From: DASWIG01 sp965371445
GTDB lineage: Bacteria; Acidobacteriota; Thermoanaerobaculia; Multivoradales; J023
NCBI GenBank assembly: GCA_965371445.1
Contig: CBDUYN010000031.1
Span: 1 to 64,000, forward strand
Length of the DNA stretch: 64,000 bases
Direction of reading: 5' to 3'
Below, in pieces: positions 16,832 through 26,152 of the stretch. Every line of letters starts with the position of its first letter. The first letter of the stretch is position 1. The notes under the pieces were generated by a model. It made no database searches. It had not been told where the DNA came from and saw nothing but the letters and a program-made list of their open reading frames with translations. The position numbers and the translations under genes are program-made.

Positions 16832-17050
16832 TCAGTCCTTCTTCTTGCCGCCTCCCAGGACGCGGGCCGGCAGCATGACGACCGCCTTCAGAAGCCCCAG
16901 GACCCCGTCGACGGCGATGCCGACGATGCGAAACGGCAGCAGCAGCAGCCAGACGATCGGGTAGAGCAAGAGCGCGATCAGCGCTATCGGCCAACAGAGG
17001 ACCAGGAGAATGCACCAGAGCAGGAACGACCACATCGTGTGTACCTCCAC
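16832..17050 (-). CDS. small hydrophobic membrane protein
   Basis: A 72-residue protein with two or three closely spaced hydrophobic segments (FLLWCILLVLCWPIALIALL, then YPIVWLLLLPFRIVGIAVDG) and a basic tail GGGKKKD. It lies 40 bp downstream of serA on the same strand. No family is recognised. Length, topology and position support a real gene, but function is unknown. Confidence 0.6.
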   Translation of the reverse strand: MEVHTMWSFLLWCILLVLCWPIALIALLLYPIVWLLLLPFRIVGIAVDGVLGLLKAVVMLPARVLGGGKKKD

Positions 17051-17090
17051 CGAGCACTACGCAGAAAAACCGGCGAGGATTCACCTTTCC

Positions 17091-18674
17091 CTACTGCCCG
17101 ACGTCGACCATTTCGGCGTAAACGATCTCCGGCAGGGCACGCAACGCCTCCAACGTCTCCTGCGGGACGGGCTGGTCGACCCGTACGACGGCGAGGGCGT
17201 GGTGGTCGCCGTCGCCGGAGCGACGCGCCAGGTGGATCTCGGCGATGTTGACGCCGGCGTCGCCCAGGGCGACGCCGAGCTTGCCCACGACGCCCGGGAC
17301 GTCGCGGTTCTTGACCACGAGGATCCGTCCCTTGGGCCGGAACTCCAGCGGATAGCCGTCGTAGCTCGTGACCCGCGGGTCCTGCTCGTGGAGCAGCGTC
17401 CCGGCCATCTCGATCTCCGCCCCCTCGCCTCGCAGGCGGAGCTCGATTGAGAGCGGTGTCGCCTTGTCGCCCGATTGGACGGTGCGTGCCACCTCGAGGC
17501 CCTGGCTGCGGGCCACGCGCTCGGCGTTGACGTAGTTGACGTTCTCGCCGTGGTAGCGCTCCAGGAGGCCCTTCAAGGCGGCGACGCCGATCGGCGCCTG
17601 GAGCTCGTCGGGGACACCGCACAGCCGGACGTCGACCTCCCGGATGGGACCCTTGGCCTCGGCACCAGCCAGGATCCCGAGCTTCTCGGCCAATCGCAGG
17701 TAGGGCTCGCCGCTGCTGCCGGCCGGACGAAAGGGAAGGTTGACGGCGGTGACCGCGAGCGATCCTTCGAGGGCGTCGACCACCATCCGGGCGGTGTCGG
17801 TCGAGATGCGCACCTGCGCCTCCCGGGTCTGGGCGCCGACGTGGGGCGTCGCCACGACGCGAGGATGGCGGGCGAGGGCGAAGTCGACCGGCGGCTCCTG
17901 GGCAAAGACGTCGACGGCGGCGCCGGCCAGGTGCCCCGATTCCAGGGCTTCGAGAAGCGCCACCTCGTCGACGATACCGCCGCGGGCACAGTTGACGAGA
18001 CAAGCCCCCTGCTTCATCCCCCGGATCCGTTCTGCATTGAGGAGGTTCCTCGTGCCGTCGGTCATGGGGACGTGGAGGGTGACGAAGTCGCAAGCCGCGA
18101 GGAGCTCCTCAAGAGCCGTCGGCTCGACGTCGAGGCGACGGACGTACTCGGCCACCACCACCGGGTCGTAGGCCAGCACCCGCATGTCGAACGCGCGGGC
18201 GCGGCGGGCGACCTGCTGGCCGATGCGACCGAAGCCGACGACGCCCAAGGTCTTTTTCTGCAGCTCCGTGCCGACGAAGGCCTTGCGGTTCCACTCGGCC
18301 TGCTTCATCGAACGGTCGGCGGCGGGGAGGTTGCGGGCCAGGGAGAGAAGGAGGGCGAAGGTGTGCTCGGTGGCCGAGATCAGGTTGGCCGTCGGAGCGT
18401 TGACGACCAGGATGCCGAGCTCGGTGGCGGCCTCGACGTCGACGTTGTCGACGCCGATCCCGGCCCGGCCGACGACCCGCAGGCGGCGGCCAGCGGCGAG
18501 GAGCTCGGCCGTGACCTTGGTGCCGCTACGAACGACGAGGGCGTCGACGTCGGCAATCAGCTCCGGGAGGCGCAGACGCTCCTCCTCCGGCATCTCGTAG
18601 ACCTCGTGACCCGACTCGCGCAGCATTGCGAGGCCGGTTTTCTCGAGAGGATCGGAAACCAGGATCTTGTACAT
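17091..18674 (-). CDS. serA: D-3-phosphoglycerate dehydrogenase
   Basis: First enzyme of serine biosynthesis: oxidises 3-phosphoglycerate to 3-phosphohydroxypyruvate with NAD. With ATG at 18674 it has 527 residues, the length of the long bacterial type. The catalytic/NAD domains cover about 1-310: GRAGIGVDNVDVEAAT, Rossmann motif VVGFGRIGQQVA near 145, and catalytic His in TPHVGAQT. The ASB intervening domain covers about 320-450. A C-terminal ACT domain (ILVVKNRDVPGVVGKLGVAL) would provide serine feedback. GAAGGACT precedes the start. It follows the aminotransferase gene with a 1-bp gap. Confidence 0.95.
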   Translation of the reverse strand: MYKILVSDPLEKTGLAMLRESGHEVYEMPEEERLRLPELIADVDALVVRSGTKVTAELLAAGRRLRVVGRAGIGVDNVDVEAATELGILVVNAPTANLISATEHTFALLLSLARNLPAADRSMKQAEWNRKAFVGTELQKKTLGVVGFGRIGQQVARRARAFDMRVLAYDPVVVAEYVRRLDVEPTALEELLAACDFVTLHVPMTDGTRNLLNAERIRGMKQGACLVNCARGGIVDEVALLEALESGHLAGAAVDVFAQEPPVDFALARHPRVVATPHVGAQTREAQVRISTDTARMVVDALEGSLAVTAVNLPFRPAGSSGEPYLRLAEKLGILAGAEAKGPIREVDVRLCGVPDELQAPIGVAALKGLLERYHGENVNYVNAERVARSQGLEVARTVQSGDKATPLSIELRLRGEGAEIEMAGTLLHEQDPRVTSYDGYPLEFRPKGRILVVKNRDVPGVVGKLGVALGDAGVNIAEIHLARRSGDGDHHALAVVRVDQPVPQETLEALRALPEIVYAEMVDVGQ

Positions 18675-18675
18675 C

Positions 18676-19758
18676 TCAGTCGAGTCCTTCCTCGAGCAGC
18701 TCGTCGATCGCGGCAAAAAGTCCCGCGAGGTCGGCCGGGCGGACCTCGCCCATGTGGCCGATGCGAAACGTCGACGGCTTCCAGTCGCCGTAGCCGCCGC
18801 CCACCACGTAGCCGGCCTCGGCGAGGCGCGCCACGAGCTTCGGTGGCTCGACTCCGGCCGGCGTTTTCAGACAGCTCACCGTGGGCGAGGCCGCCGAGGC
18901 CTCCGAGGCGTAGGTGAAACCGCGCTCCTCGGCCCAGGCCTCGGTCTGGCGCCGCAGGCCCAGGTGCCGCTCCCAACGCGCTTCGAGCCCTTCGCCGTGG
19001 ATCCGCGCGAGGCCCGCTTTCAAGGCGCGGATCTGAGGGATGGGCGGCGTCGTCAGGGCGACGTTCGCACGATGCTTGCCGAGCCAGGCCAGCATGTCGG
19101 TGTAAAAGCCCCGGTGGGGGACTTTCCCGGCCCGTTTTTCGGCCCGCTCCGAAGGGCTCATGAATGCCAGCCCCGGCGGCAGGGCGAGCGCCTTCTGGGA
19201 GCCGGTGAGGACGAAGTCGAGCCCCCACTCGTCGGTCAAGACACGGGCCCCCGCCATCGACGAGACCGTGTCGACGAGCACCAGCGCATCGGACTCCTCG
19301 CGGATCGCCCGGGCGATTTCTCGGAGCGGGTTCAGCACGCCGGTCGAGGTCTCGTTGTGGACCACGGTCACCGCCTCGTAGCGCTTGCGCTTCAGGGCCT
19401 GGCGCACGAGGTCCGGATCGATCGGGTGCCCCCAGGGGACGCTGACCTGGTCGGCCTCCTTGCCGTGAGCGCAGCTGATTTTGGCCCAACGTCCGGAAAA
19501 GGCGCCGCAGACGAGGTTCAAGACGTCTCGCTCGACGAGCGAGGTGACGGCCATCTCCATGGCCAGGGTGGCGCTGCCGGCTACGGGCACGACGTCGCGG
19601 GAGGTGCGAAAGAGCTCCGAGAGCCGGGGGGCCACTTCGGCGTGGAGCTCCTTGTAGGCCGCCGAGCGGTGGCCGACGTCGGGCCCGGTCATCGCCTGGC
19701 GCGGCTCGGAGGCCACGTAGGTCGGACCAGGGAGAAAAAAGCGGATGTCTTCACTCAT
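18676..19758 (-). CDS. class V aminotransferase, probable phosphoserine or serine-glyoxylate type
   Basis: A 360-residue PLP enzyme of the class V fold: FLPGPTYVASEPRQAM at the N-terminus, the Asp of LVLVDTVSSMAGA, and Schiff-base Lys in LTGSQKALALPPG. Members include alanine/serine-glyoxylate aminotransferases and an alternative phosphoserine aminotransferase. Directly upstream of and nearly touching serA, the likely role is the second step of serine synthesis. From sequence alone it could instead act on glyoxylate. It overlaps the preceding small gene by 8 bp, so the three genes are probably one operon. Confidence 0.85.
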   Translation of the reverse strand: MSEDIRFFLPGPTYVASEPRQAMTGPDVGHRSAAYKELHAEVAPRLSELFRTSRDVVPVAGSATLAMEMAVTSLVERDVLNLVCGAFSGRWAKISCAHGKEADQVSVPWGHPIDPDLVRQALKRKRYEAVTVVHNETSTGVLNPLREIARAIREESDALVLVDTVSSMAGARVLTDEWGLDFVLTGSQKALALPPGLAFMSPSERAEKRAGKVPHRGFYTDMLAWLGKHRANVALTTPPIPQIRALKAGLARIHGEGLEARWERHLGLRRQTEAWAEERGFTYASEASAASPTVSCLKTPAGVEPPKLVARLAEAGYVVGGGYGDWKPSTFRIGHMGEVRPADLAGLFAAIDELLEEGLD

Positions 19759-20203
19759 GGTCGTTCTCGCTTGAAGCGTCGTCCGCCTTTGCGCCCCAGG
19801 GGTGCGGTTTGCGGAGCGTCGCGATCATCTCTTGGGTGGTCAGGGTCCTCTCGACTCGGCCGTCGGCGAAACCGACACGCCAGTGGCCTTCGACGTGGCG
19901 CAGAAGTGGTGCCTCGACGTCGCCGCGCACCAGGACCAGCCGGCAGCCGAGGAAGTGCTCGCGCAGGAGGTCGCGCAGCACCGCCGCGCCGCGCAGGGGC
20001 TTCGCGGCGAGGCTCCGCCCGCCGCCCACCATGACGGCGCGCAGGGCGCCGGCCGCCGCGGCCGTTTCGAGAGCTTCTGGAATGGCGGGGGCCGCGTCGA
20101 GCTCCAGCCAGCCGGAACGCAGGCCGGCCTCGTGGAGCGCCGCGATCAGCTCGCTATACTCGGCGACCGGCCCCACCGGGCGCAAGAGGTGTGGTTCTTT
20201 CAT
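19751..20203 (-). CDS. uncharacterised 150-residue protein upstream of the serine genes
   Basis: First gene of the serA operon, overlapping the aminotransferase start by 8 bp. It is soluble with no signal peptide or membrane helix. The visible structure alternates helices and strands (SELIAALHEAGLRSGWLELD; AGALRAVMVGGGRSLAAKPL; HFLGCRLVLVRG; WRVGFADGRVERTLTTQEM). The start is taken at ATG 20203; the open frame continues upstream without protein-like character. No family recognised. Co-transcription suggests a link to serine metabolism, nothing more. Confidence 0.6.
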   Translation of the reverse strand: MKEPHLLRPVGPVAEYSELIAALHEAGLRSGWLELDAAPAIPEALETAAAAGALRAVMVGGGRSLAAKPLRGAAVLRDLLREHFLGCRLVLVRGDVEAPLLRHVEGHWRVGFADGRVERTLTTQEMIATLRKPHPWGAKADDASSENDHE

Positions 20204-20325
20204 CGTGTCGGCTTGGAAGAGCGGCCGTGCCGCGGTCGAGATTTTGCGGGGAAAGAGTTTGAGCCTTCCTGAATGGTACACTCTTTTCGCCTAGTTTGCC
20301 TGGCGGCCCCAGAGGAGAAACGAGC

Positions 20326-21423
<1,098 letters not shown>

Positions 21424-21491
21424 CGCCGGACGTGGAGTATGATCCGAGTCCACGAGGGCGCTCTATCGTCAATCCTGAAAGAGGACCTGAA

Positions 21492-21911
21492 ATGTACCCC
21501 AGTGACTATCGCTATACGGAAGAGCATGAGTGGATCCTGGTCGAAGGCGACACCGCTACCCTGGGTATCACCGACTACGCTCAAAACGAGCTCGGCGAGG
21601 TGGTCTACGTCGAGCTGCCCGAGGTTGGCGCCACCTTCGACGCTGGCGACGAGATCGGCTCGATCGAGTCGGTCAAGGCGGTCTCGGCCATCTATACGCC
21701 GCTGGCCGGCGAGGTCGTCGAGGTTAACGAAGACCTTGAAGACGCCCCCGAAAAAGTCAACGACGATCCCCACGGCGACGGCTGGCTGGTGAAGATCCGG
21801 GTCGAATCGACCGATGACGCCGGCACCCTGATGGACGCCGAGAGCTACGCCAGCTTCCTCGAGGAAGACGAAGCGGACGAGGAAGACGACGAGGAGGGGG
21901 ACGAGGAGTAG
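21492..21911 (+). CDS. gcvH: glycine cleavage system H protein with an extra acidic tail
   Basis: Lipoyl carrier of the glycine cleavage complex. 139 residues from ATG 21492, preceded by AGAGGACC. RYTEEHEWILVEGDTATLGI opens the fold, and the lipoylated Lys is in SIESVKAVSAIY. The body ends at about residue 125. The last 16 residues or so are almost all Asp/Glu (EEDEADEEDDEEGDEE), beyond the normal H-protein end. The tail is in frame and codon use matches the rest, so it is probably real. Confidence 0.93.
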   Translation: MYPSDYRYTEEHEWILVEGDTATLGITDYAQNELGEVVYVELPEVGATFDAGDEIGSIESVKAVSAIYTPLAGEVVEVNEDLEDAPEKVNDDPHGDGWLVKIRVESTDDAGTLMDAESYASFLEEDEADEEDDEEGDEE

Positions 21912-21977
21912 ACGCCTTTCCCGGGCTGCCGCGATCCTCGCGGCTCCACGGCCCGGCGGCTCTGGAAGACGTCGCGC

Positions 21978-22382
21978 GTGATCCGTCTTGAGCTCATCCT
22001 CCTCGTCGCCGCCTGCATCATCTGGTTGCTGGCGGCGCTCGTGCTCTACGGTGTGGTGCCGCTCGCCGGAGTGCTCGACGTCGGCCTCTACCGTCTTTTC
22101 AGCGTGGCCGCGGTGCTCGGCTGGGCGGCGGGCAACCTCTACCTCGTACGGCTGCGCAACCTGCCGGTGCGGCGCGAGCCGCGGCGTCACCTCTGGCGTC
22201 AGCGCTTCCTCCTCGCCTATCTCGTCGGCCCGCCCGGCGTCCTCTACCTGCTGCGCGCCCTGGCGCCGGTGCCGGAGCAGCAGGCGGCGCCTTTCGTGCC
22301 CCTCTACGCCCTCGCCGTGTACGCGATTCTCTTCCTGGTACCCGTGACGCTGCGGCCACCGCCGCGGCGGCGGCCGGAATAG
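21978..22382 (+). CDS. small integral membrane protein
   Basis: A 134-residue protein with GTG start at 21978 and about four hydrophobic helices: LILLVAACIIWLLAALVLYG, FSVAAVLGWAAGNLYLV, FLLAYLVGPPGVLYLLRAL, and YALAVYAILFLVPVTL. A basic loop (RREPRRHLWRQR) lies in the middle and the tail is Pro/Arg-rich. 66 bp after gcvH. No family recognised. Confidence 0.6.
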   Translation: MIRLELILLVAACIIWLLAALVLYGVVPLAGVLDVGLYRLFSVAAVLGWAAGNLYLVRLRNLPVRREPRRHLWRQRFLLAYLVGPPGVLYLLRALAPVPEQQAAPFVPLYALAVYAILFLVPVTLRPPPRRRPE

Positions 22383-22469
22383 GGCTGGCATTTTTTTCAA
22401 ACCCCCGGCGCTTCTCCGGCATCTCAGAGACCGAATCGCACCAAGCACCCCAGCAAAGGAGAAAGCCAC

Positions 22470-23231
22470 ATGAACCGCAAACAGAAATTCCTCGTGTCCT
22501 TGAGCCTCCTCACCCTCCTCTTGAGCTTCGCCGGGACGGCGTTTGCCGCCGACGTGGAGAGAGACTGGGTCGAGACCTTCGCGCTCGACGCCGACGGCCG
22601 GGTGAGCCTCGAGAACGTCAACGGCGACGTTGAGATCGAGGCCTGGGACCGCGCCGAGGTGGAGGTCCGCTACACGTTGCGCGGCAAGAGCGAGGAGAGC
22701 CTGGAGCGCGTCGAGGTCTTGATCGACGCCACGACACGCCGGATCAACATCGAGACCGATTACAAGAAGGGCCGCTACAACGACGCCGCTTCGGTCGAAT
22801 TCACCCTCTACGTGCCGCGCGGAGCGAGCCTCGACGAGATCGACCTTGTCAACGGAGCCCTTCGCATCACCGGCGTCGAGGGTTCGGTGCACGCCGACCT
22901 CGTCAACGGCAAGGCCGTGCTCCGCGGGCTTGGCGGCGACGTCAAGGTTTCCACCGTCAACGGTCCGATCGATGCCGAGCTCACTCGCTTCGAAGCGGGT
23001 CAGGAGGTCAGCCTGGAGTCGGTCAACGGCCGCCTGGAGGTGTCGCTGCCGGCCGGAGCCAACGCCGACGTCGAGGCCGAGAGCGTCCACGGCTCGATCG
23101 ACAACGACTTCGGCCTTCAGATCAAGCGCGACGGTTTCGTCGGCCGTTCGCTTCGCGGCTCGATCGGCAGCGGCGGTCCCCGCGTCCGGCTCGAAAACGT
23201 CAACGGCTCGATCACGATCCGCAGCAACTAG
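22470..23231 (+). CDS. secreted DUF4097-type beta-helical protein
   Basis: A 253-residue protein with a clear signal peptide (FLVSLSLLTLLLSFAGTAFAAD). The mature part consists of repeated short beta units built on a V-N-G motif: VSLENVNGDVEIEAW, LDEIDLVNGALRITG, VHADLVNGKAVLRG, KVSTVNGPIDA and RLENVNGSITIRS. This is the usual look of DUF4097/adhesin-like solenoids. A good GGAGAAA ribosome site precedes the ATG. A related protein is encoded at 24595-25587 on the other strand. Confidence 0.8.
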   Translation: MNRKQKFLVSLSLLTLLLSFAGTAFAADVERDWVETFALDADGRVSLENVNGDVEIEAWDRAEVEVRYTLRGKSEESLERVEVLIDATTRRINIETDYKKGRYNDAASVEFTLYVPRGASLDEIDLVNGALRITGVEGSVHADLVNGKAVLRGLGGDVKVSTVNGPIDAELTRFEAGQEVSLESVNGRLEVSLPAGANADVEAESVHGSIDNDFGLQIKRDGFVGRSLRGSIGSGGPRVRLENVNGSITIRSN

Positions 23232-23252
23232 CGATACATGCCGGGAGCGCAG

Positions 23253-23308
23253 GCGTCTCGCCTGCTTTTCGTCCAACAGGGACGAAACCGCAAGCGCAGG
23301 CGAGACGC
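23253..23308. repeat. long inverted repeat between convergent genes
   Basis: The outer arms GCGTCTCGCCTGC (23253-23265) and GCAGGCGAGACGC (23296-23308) are perfectly complementary over 13 bp. Inner arms TTTCGTCC (23267-23274) and GGACGAAA (23280-23287) add 8 bp around an AACAG loop. It lies between the stops of two convergent genes and could end transcription in both directions, or be a copy of a dispersed palindromic element. Confidence 0.75.
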
Positions 23309-23311
23309 GAA

Positions 23312-24532
23312 TCACGGCTCGGCGTAGAGCTGGAGATCGGTGCCGACCTTGTCGGCCATGGCCATGGCGGTCTCAAGATTCGGATGGCGGACGATCAAGT
23401 AGCCGTCGGAGACCAGGGTCTGCTTCCAGTTGCGCCGCGGCTCCCCGACCTGCGAGAGGTTGACGCAGACGACGTGCTCGACGAGCTCGTGGAGGAGCTG
23501 TGCCAGGCCCTCGATGCGCGTGATGCGTCCGTGTCCCCGGGCGCGCTTGAAGATGACGACCGCGTTGTACTTGCGCTCCACCTTCTGGGACAGCCGCCGG
23601 TGGCAGACGGCCTCGGCCCAGCCCTGGAAGACGTCGAGGTTGCAGCCGTAGTTCATGAGCTCGACCGACCGAGCGCCCGGCGGACGCGCCGCGATCTCCC
23701 CGAAGACCACCTCGCCGTCGGCCTTGCGGAACCACTCCATGTGGGTAAAGCCGGTCCCGAAGCCGAGCGCCTTCAAGACCCGGTGCCCCATCTCGCGGCC
23801 CCCCGCGAGGTGCTCCGCGTCGACGTCTCGGAGCGTCATGGTCTGGGGGCTGATCCATTCGGTGGTGCGGGCGATGAGCGGCGGCGGCCGGTACCAGGCG
23901 ATGTTGAAGTAGAGGACCTCGCCGTCGGCGCAGATCGTGTCGAAGGTGTATTCCTCGCCTTCGACGAACTCTTCGACCGAGACCTCGGGCACGTGGCGCA
24001 GGCGCGGGAGGATCTCTTTCAATTCCTCCAGGGTGTCGATGCGGTAGGTGTCGGCCGAGCCCGCGCCGGCGATGGGCTTGACGCAGAGCGGATAGCCGAT
24101 CTCCTCGGCGGCGTCTGAGACCTCGGCCACCGACGTCGCCCGAGCGTGACGGGGGGTGCGGATGCCGGCGTCGTCGAGGATCTGCTTCATCCGTCCCTTG
24201 TCGCGAAAGGGAATGGTTTCGGCGACCGTCAGCCCCGGCAGCTGTAGCTCTTCGCGGAGCCGCGCGGCGAGCAGCATCCCCGGCTCCCACAGGCATTCGA
24301 CGCGCTCCAGGCCGGCGTGGGGCGGCCAGCGGCGCACCTCGGCGATGACCGCGTCCTCGTCCCAGAGGTTGCGCACCTGGAGGTAGTCGGTGAGGCTCGA
24401 GCGGGCGACGTCGGGCAGCGCGCCGATCGGCACGTCACCGACACCGAAGACCCGTGCCCCGACCTCCGCCAGGCCGTGAGTGAAGTACGGCATCTCCGCC
24501 GGGAACCCGGGAGAGAAAATGAGGACGTTCAT
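23312..24532 (-). CDS. ATP-grasp domain ligase
   Basis: A 406-residue protein of the carbamoyl-phosphate synthase/biotin-carboxylase-like ATP-grasp family. The pre-ATP-grasp region is about 1-105. The ATP-grasp fold follows: IPFRDKGRMKQILDDAGI, YPLCVKPIAGAGSADTYRI, VSVEEFVEGEEYTFDTICADG, and metal-binding HMEWFRKADGEVVFGEIAARPPG. Such enzymes join a carboxylate to an amine via acyl-phosphate. The substrate is unknown and no neighbour identifies it. The start at 24532 lacks an obvious ribosome site. Confidence 0.82.
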   Translation of the reverse strand: MNVLIFSPGFPAEMPYFTHGLAEVGARVFGVGDVPIGALPDVARSSLTDYLQVRNLWDEDAVIAEVRRWPPHAGLERVECLWEPGMLLAARLREELQLPGLTVAETIPFRDKGRMKQILDDAGIRTPRHARATSVAEVSDAAEEIGYPLCVKPIAGAGSADTYRIDTLEELKEILPRLRHVPEVSVEEFVEGEEYTFDTICADGEVLYFNIAWYRPPPLIARTTEWISPQTMTLRDVDAEHLAGGREMGHRVLKALGFGTGFTHMEWFRKADGEVVFGEIAARPPGARSVELMNYGCNLDVFQGWAEAVCHRRLSQKVERKYNAVVIFKRARGHGRITRIEGLAQLLHELVEHVVCVNLSQVGEPRRNWKQTLVSDGYLIVRHPNLETAMAMADKVGTDLQLYAEP

Positions 24533-24557
24533 CGCCCTCCGATCTTACTACCAAACA

Positions 24558-24584
24558 CCGTCCCCTTGGGGGGAACGAGGGGGG
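24558..24584 (+). repeat. 27-bp G/C-run repeat, copy 2 (intergenic)
   Basis: The only copy of the 27-bp element outside a gene. It sits in the 62-bp gap between the ATP-grasp gene and the next minus-strand gene. It matches copy 1 at all but one position. Confidence 0.85.
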
Positions 24585-24594
24585 GCTTCCCTGG

Positions 24595-25587
24595 CTAGTT
24601 CTCGATGCGTAGCTCGCCCATGCTGCCGGAGACCCTGAGCTTGATCGTCGGAGCGTCCTCGGGAAGGTTGCTGTAGTCGGCGCGATCGATGCGCCGCTCG
24701 CCAAGGGCGACGCTGGCGCGGTCGATCTCGACGCGGACGCCGTCGGGGAGCCAGACGCGGCAGGCGCCCATGCTGAAGTCGGCCCGAACCTCCGCGTCGC
24801 CGCGCCACTCGCCCTCCAGGTCGAGGAGCATCTCGCCCATGCCGTGCTTGACGTTGACGACGCTCGGGCTTGCCGCGCCCAGGGAACGCACCTCGAGGTT
24901 GCCCATCGAGCTGTTGATCCGGAAGTCCTCCATCGGGTAGGGCAGCGGCTCGCGGAACTCCAGGAAGTGGTCGCCGGCGCTCAGGTCGAGGTCGACCCGG
25001 CTCACCCACAGCCCGCCGAGGTCGATCTCCGATTCGCCCATGCCGATCTTGCCCACCACCTCGAGCGGATAGCCGCGGGGGATCGTGATCTCGACCCGGT
25101 TGTGGCCGCCCTCGCCGCCGCCGCGGAAGAGGAGCCCGAGCCATCCGCCCTTGCTGCCGAAGCCGACCTCGTAGGTCCAGTTGCCGTCTTCGTTCTGGGT
25201 GAACTCCTCGCTGAGCTGGAAGGCGTTGGAGTCGTAGTCGGCCTCGACGCGCAGCGGCTCGCCGGCGGGGCCGGGACGGATCGTGAACTCGCCCATCGAG
25301 AGGTCGAGCACCAGGCGTCCCGGGGCGACGTCGGGGGGGACGATCTCCTCGGGCAGGGGCAGGATCTCGGGGATCTCCGGCTGGTCCTGCCCGCCGTAGG
25401 CCTCCGGGAGCTCCGGCAGCTCGTGGCTCGCCTCTGTCTGCTCGGGGCTCGGCTCCTCGATGTCGGTGGTGAGCTGGATGGCGCCGATCAAGAGGACGAA
25501 ACCGACCGACAGGGCGAAAAGCCCCAGGCAGCCGAAACAGCCGTACTTGAAACATCCCGGGAGCTTGCTCTGGGTATCCTTGCTCAT
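24595..25587 (-). CDS. membrane-anchored DUF4097-like beta-solenoid protein
   Basis: A 330-residue protein. One transmembrane helix lies near residues 15-38 (GCFGCLGLFALSVGFVLLIGAI), followed by a Pro/Glu-rich stalk (about 42-85). A repetitive beta region then alternates S-M-G motifs: LDLSMGEFTI, GKIGMGESEI, INSSMGNLEV, VKHGMGEMLL, ADFSMGACRV, VSGSMGELRI. GAAGGAGAAGC precedes the ATG. The repeats resemble those of the DUF4097 protein nearby. Function unknown. Confidence 0.75.
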   Translation of the reverse strand: MSKDTQSKLPGCFKYGCFGCLGLFALSVGFVLLIGAIQLTTDIEEPSPEQTEASHELPELPEAYGGQDQPEIPEILPLPEEIVPPDVAPGRLVLDLSMGEFTIRPGPAGEPLRVEADYDSNAFQLSEEFTQNEDGNWTYEVGFGSKGGWLGLLFRGGGEGGHNRVEITIPRGYPLEVVGKIGMGESEIDLGGLWVSRVDLDLSAGDHFLEFREPLPYPMEDFRINSSMGNLEVRSLGAASPSVVNVKHGMGEMLLDLEGEWRGDAEVRADFSMGACRVWLPDGVRVEIDRASVALGERRIDRADYSNLPEDAPTIKLRVSGSMGELRIEN

Positions 25588-25643
25588 GCTTCTCCTTCCC
25601 TCGGCAGGCCTCGTGCGGATCCCGCCGGTCAGGGGATACTACG

Positions 25644-26081
25644 CTAGAGCGCGACGCTGGTTTCGCTCCCCATCACCTGGACCATCACCCGCCGCTGCCG
25701 CGGACGGTTGTCGAAGTCGCACAGGACGACCTGCTGCCAGGTGCCGAGGACGAGCCGTCCGCCGACGACCGGCACGGTAAAAGAGCCCCCGACGAGCGCC
25801 GAGCGGACGTGAGAGTAGCCGTTGCCGTCGCCCCAGCGCAAGTTGTGCTCATAGTGGCCGTCGCTCGGGGCGATCTCGCCGAGGACGCGCTTGAAGTCGG
25901 CGAGCGCGCCGTCTTCGTACTCGATGGTGGTGATCCCGGCGGTCGAGCCGGGGGTGAAGACGAGGACCTGACCTTCGGTGACGCCGGATTCGGCGAGGGC
26001 GCGCTCGACCTCCGGGGTGAGGTTGTGGATGTCAGTGTCGGCACTCGTCGAGACGACAAGCTCGCGGCGGTGGATCTTCAT
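25644..26081 (-). CDS. YjbQ/UPF0047 family protein (secondary thiamine-phosphate synthase-like)
   Basis: A 145-residue protein matching the full YjbQ fold: DIHNLTPEVERALAESGVTEG, VFTPGSTAGITTIEYEDG, HYEHNLRWGDGNGYSHVRSALVG, and LGTWQQVVLCDFDNRPRQR. The His/Asp/Trp-rich centre is the conserved active site. Some members show weak thiamine-phosphate synthase activity; the physiological role is unsettled. It is divergent from the E1 dehydrogenase gene. Confidence 0.92.
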   Translation of the reverse strand: MKIHRRELVVSTSADTDIHNLTPEVERALAESGVTEGQVLVFTPGSTAGITTIEYEDGALADFKRVLGEIAPSDGHYEHNLRWGDGNGYSHVRSALVGGSFTVPVVGGRLVLGTWQQVVLCDFDNRPRQRRVMVQVMGSETSVAL

Positions 26082-26152
26082 CGGACGTAGACGTTACACC
26101 ACCCTGGGCGAGACTGGACCTTTCCGCCTCTCGGGACTAAACTCCCGCCGCG

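Noticed and set aside
20204..20325. Glycine riboswitch before gcvT
   Set aside because: The 122-bp leader shows none of the conserved riboswitch core segments; only a weak extended -10 (TGGTACACT) is visible.
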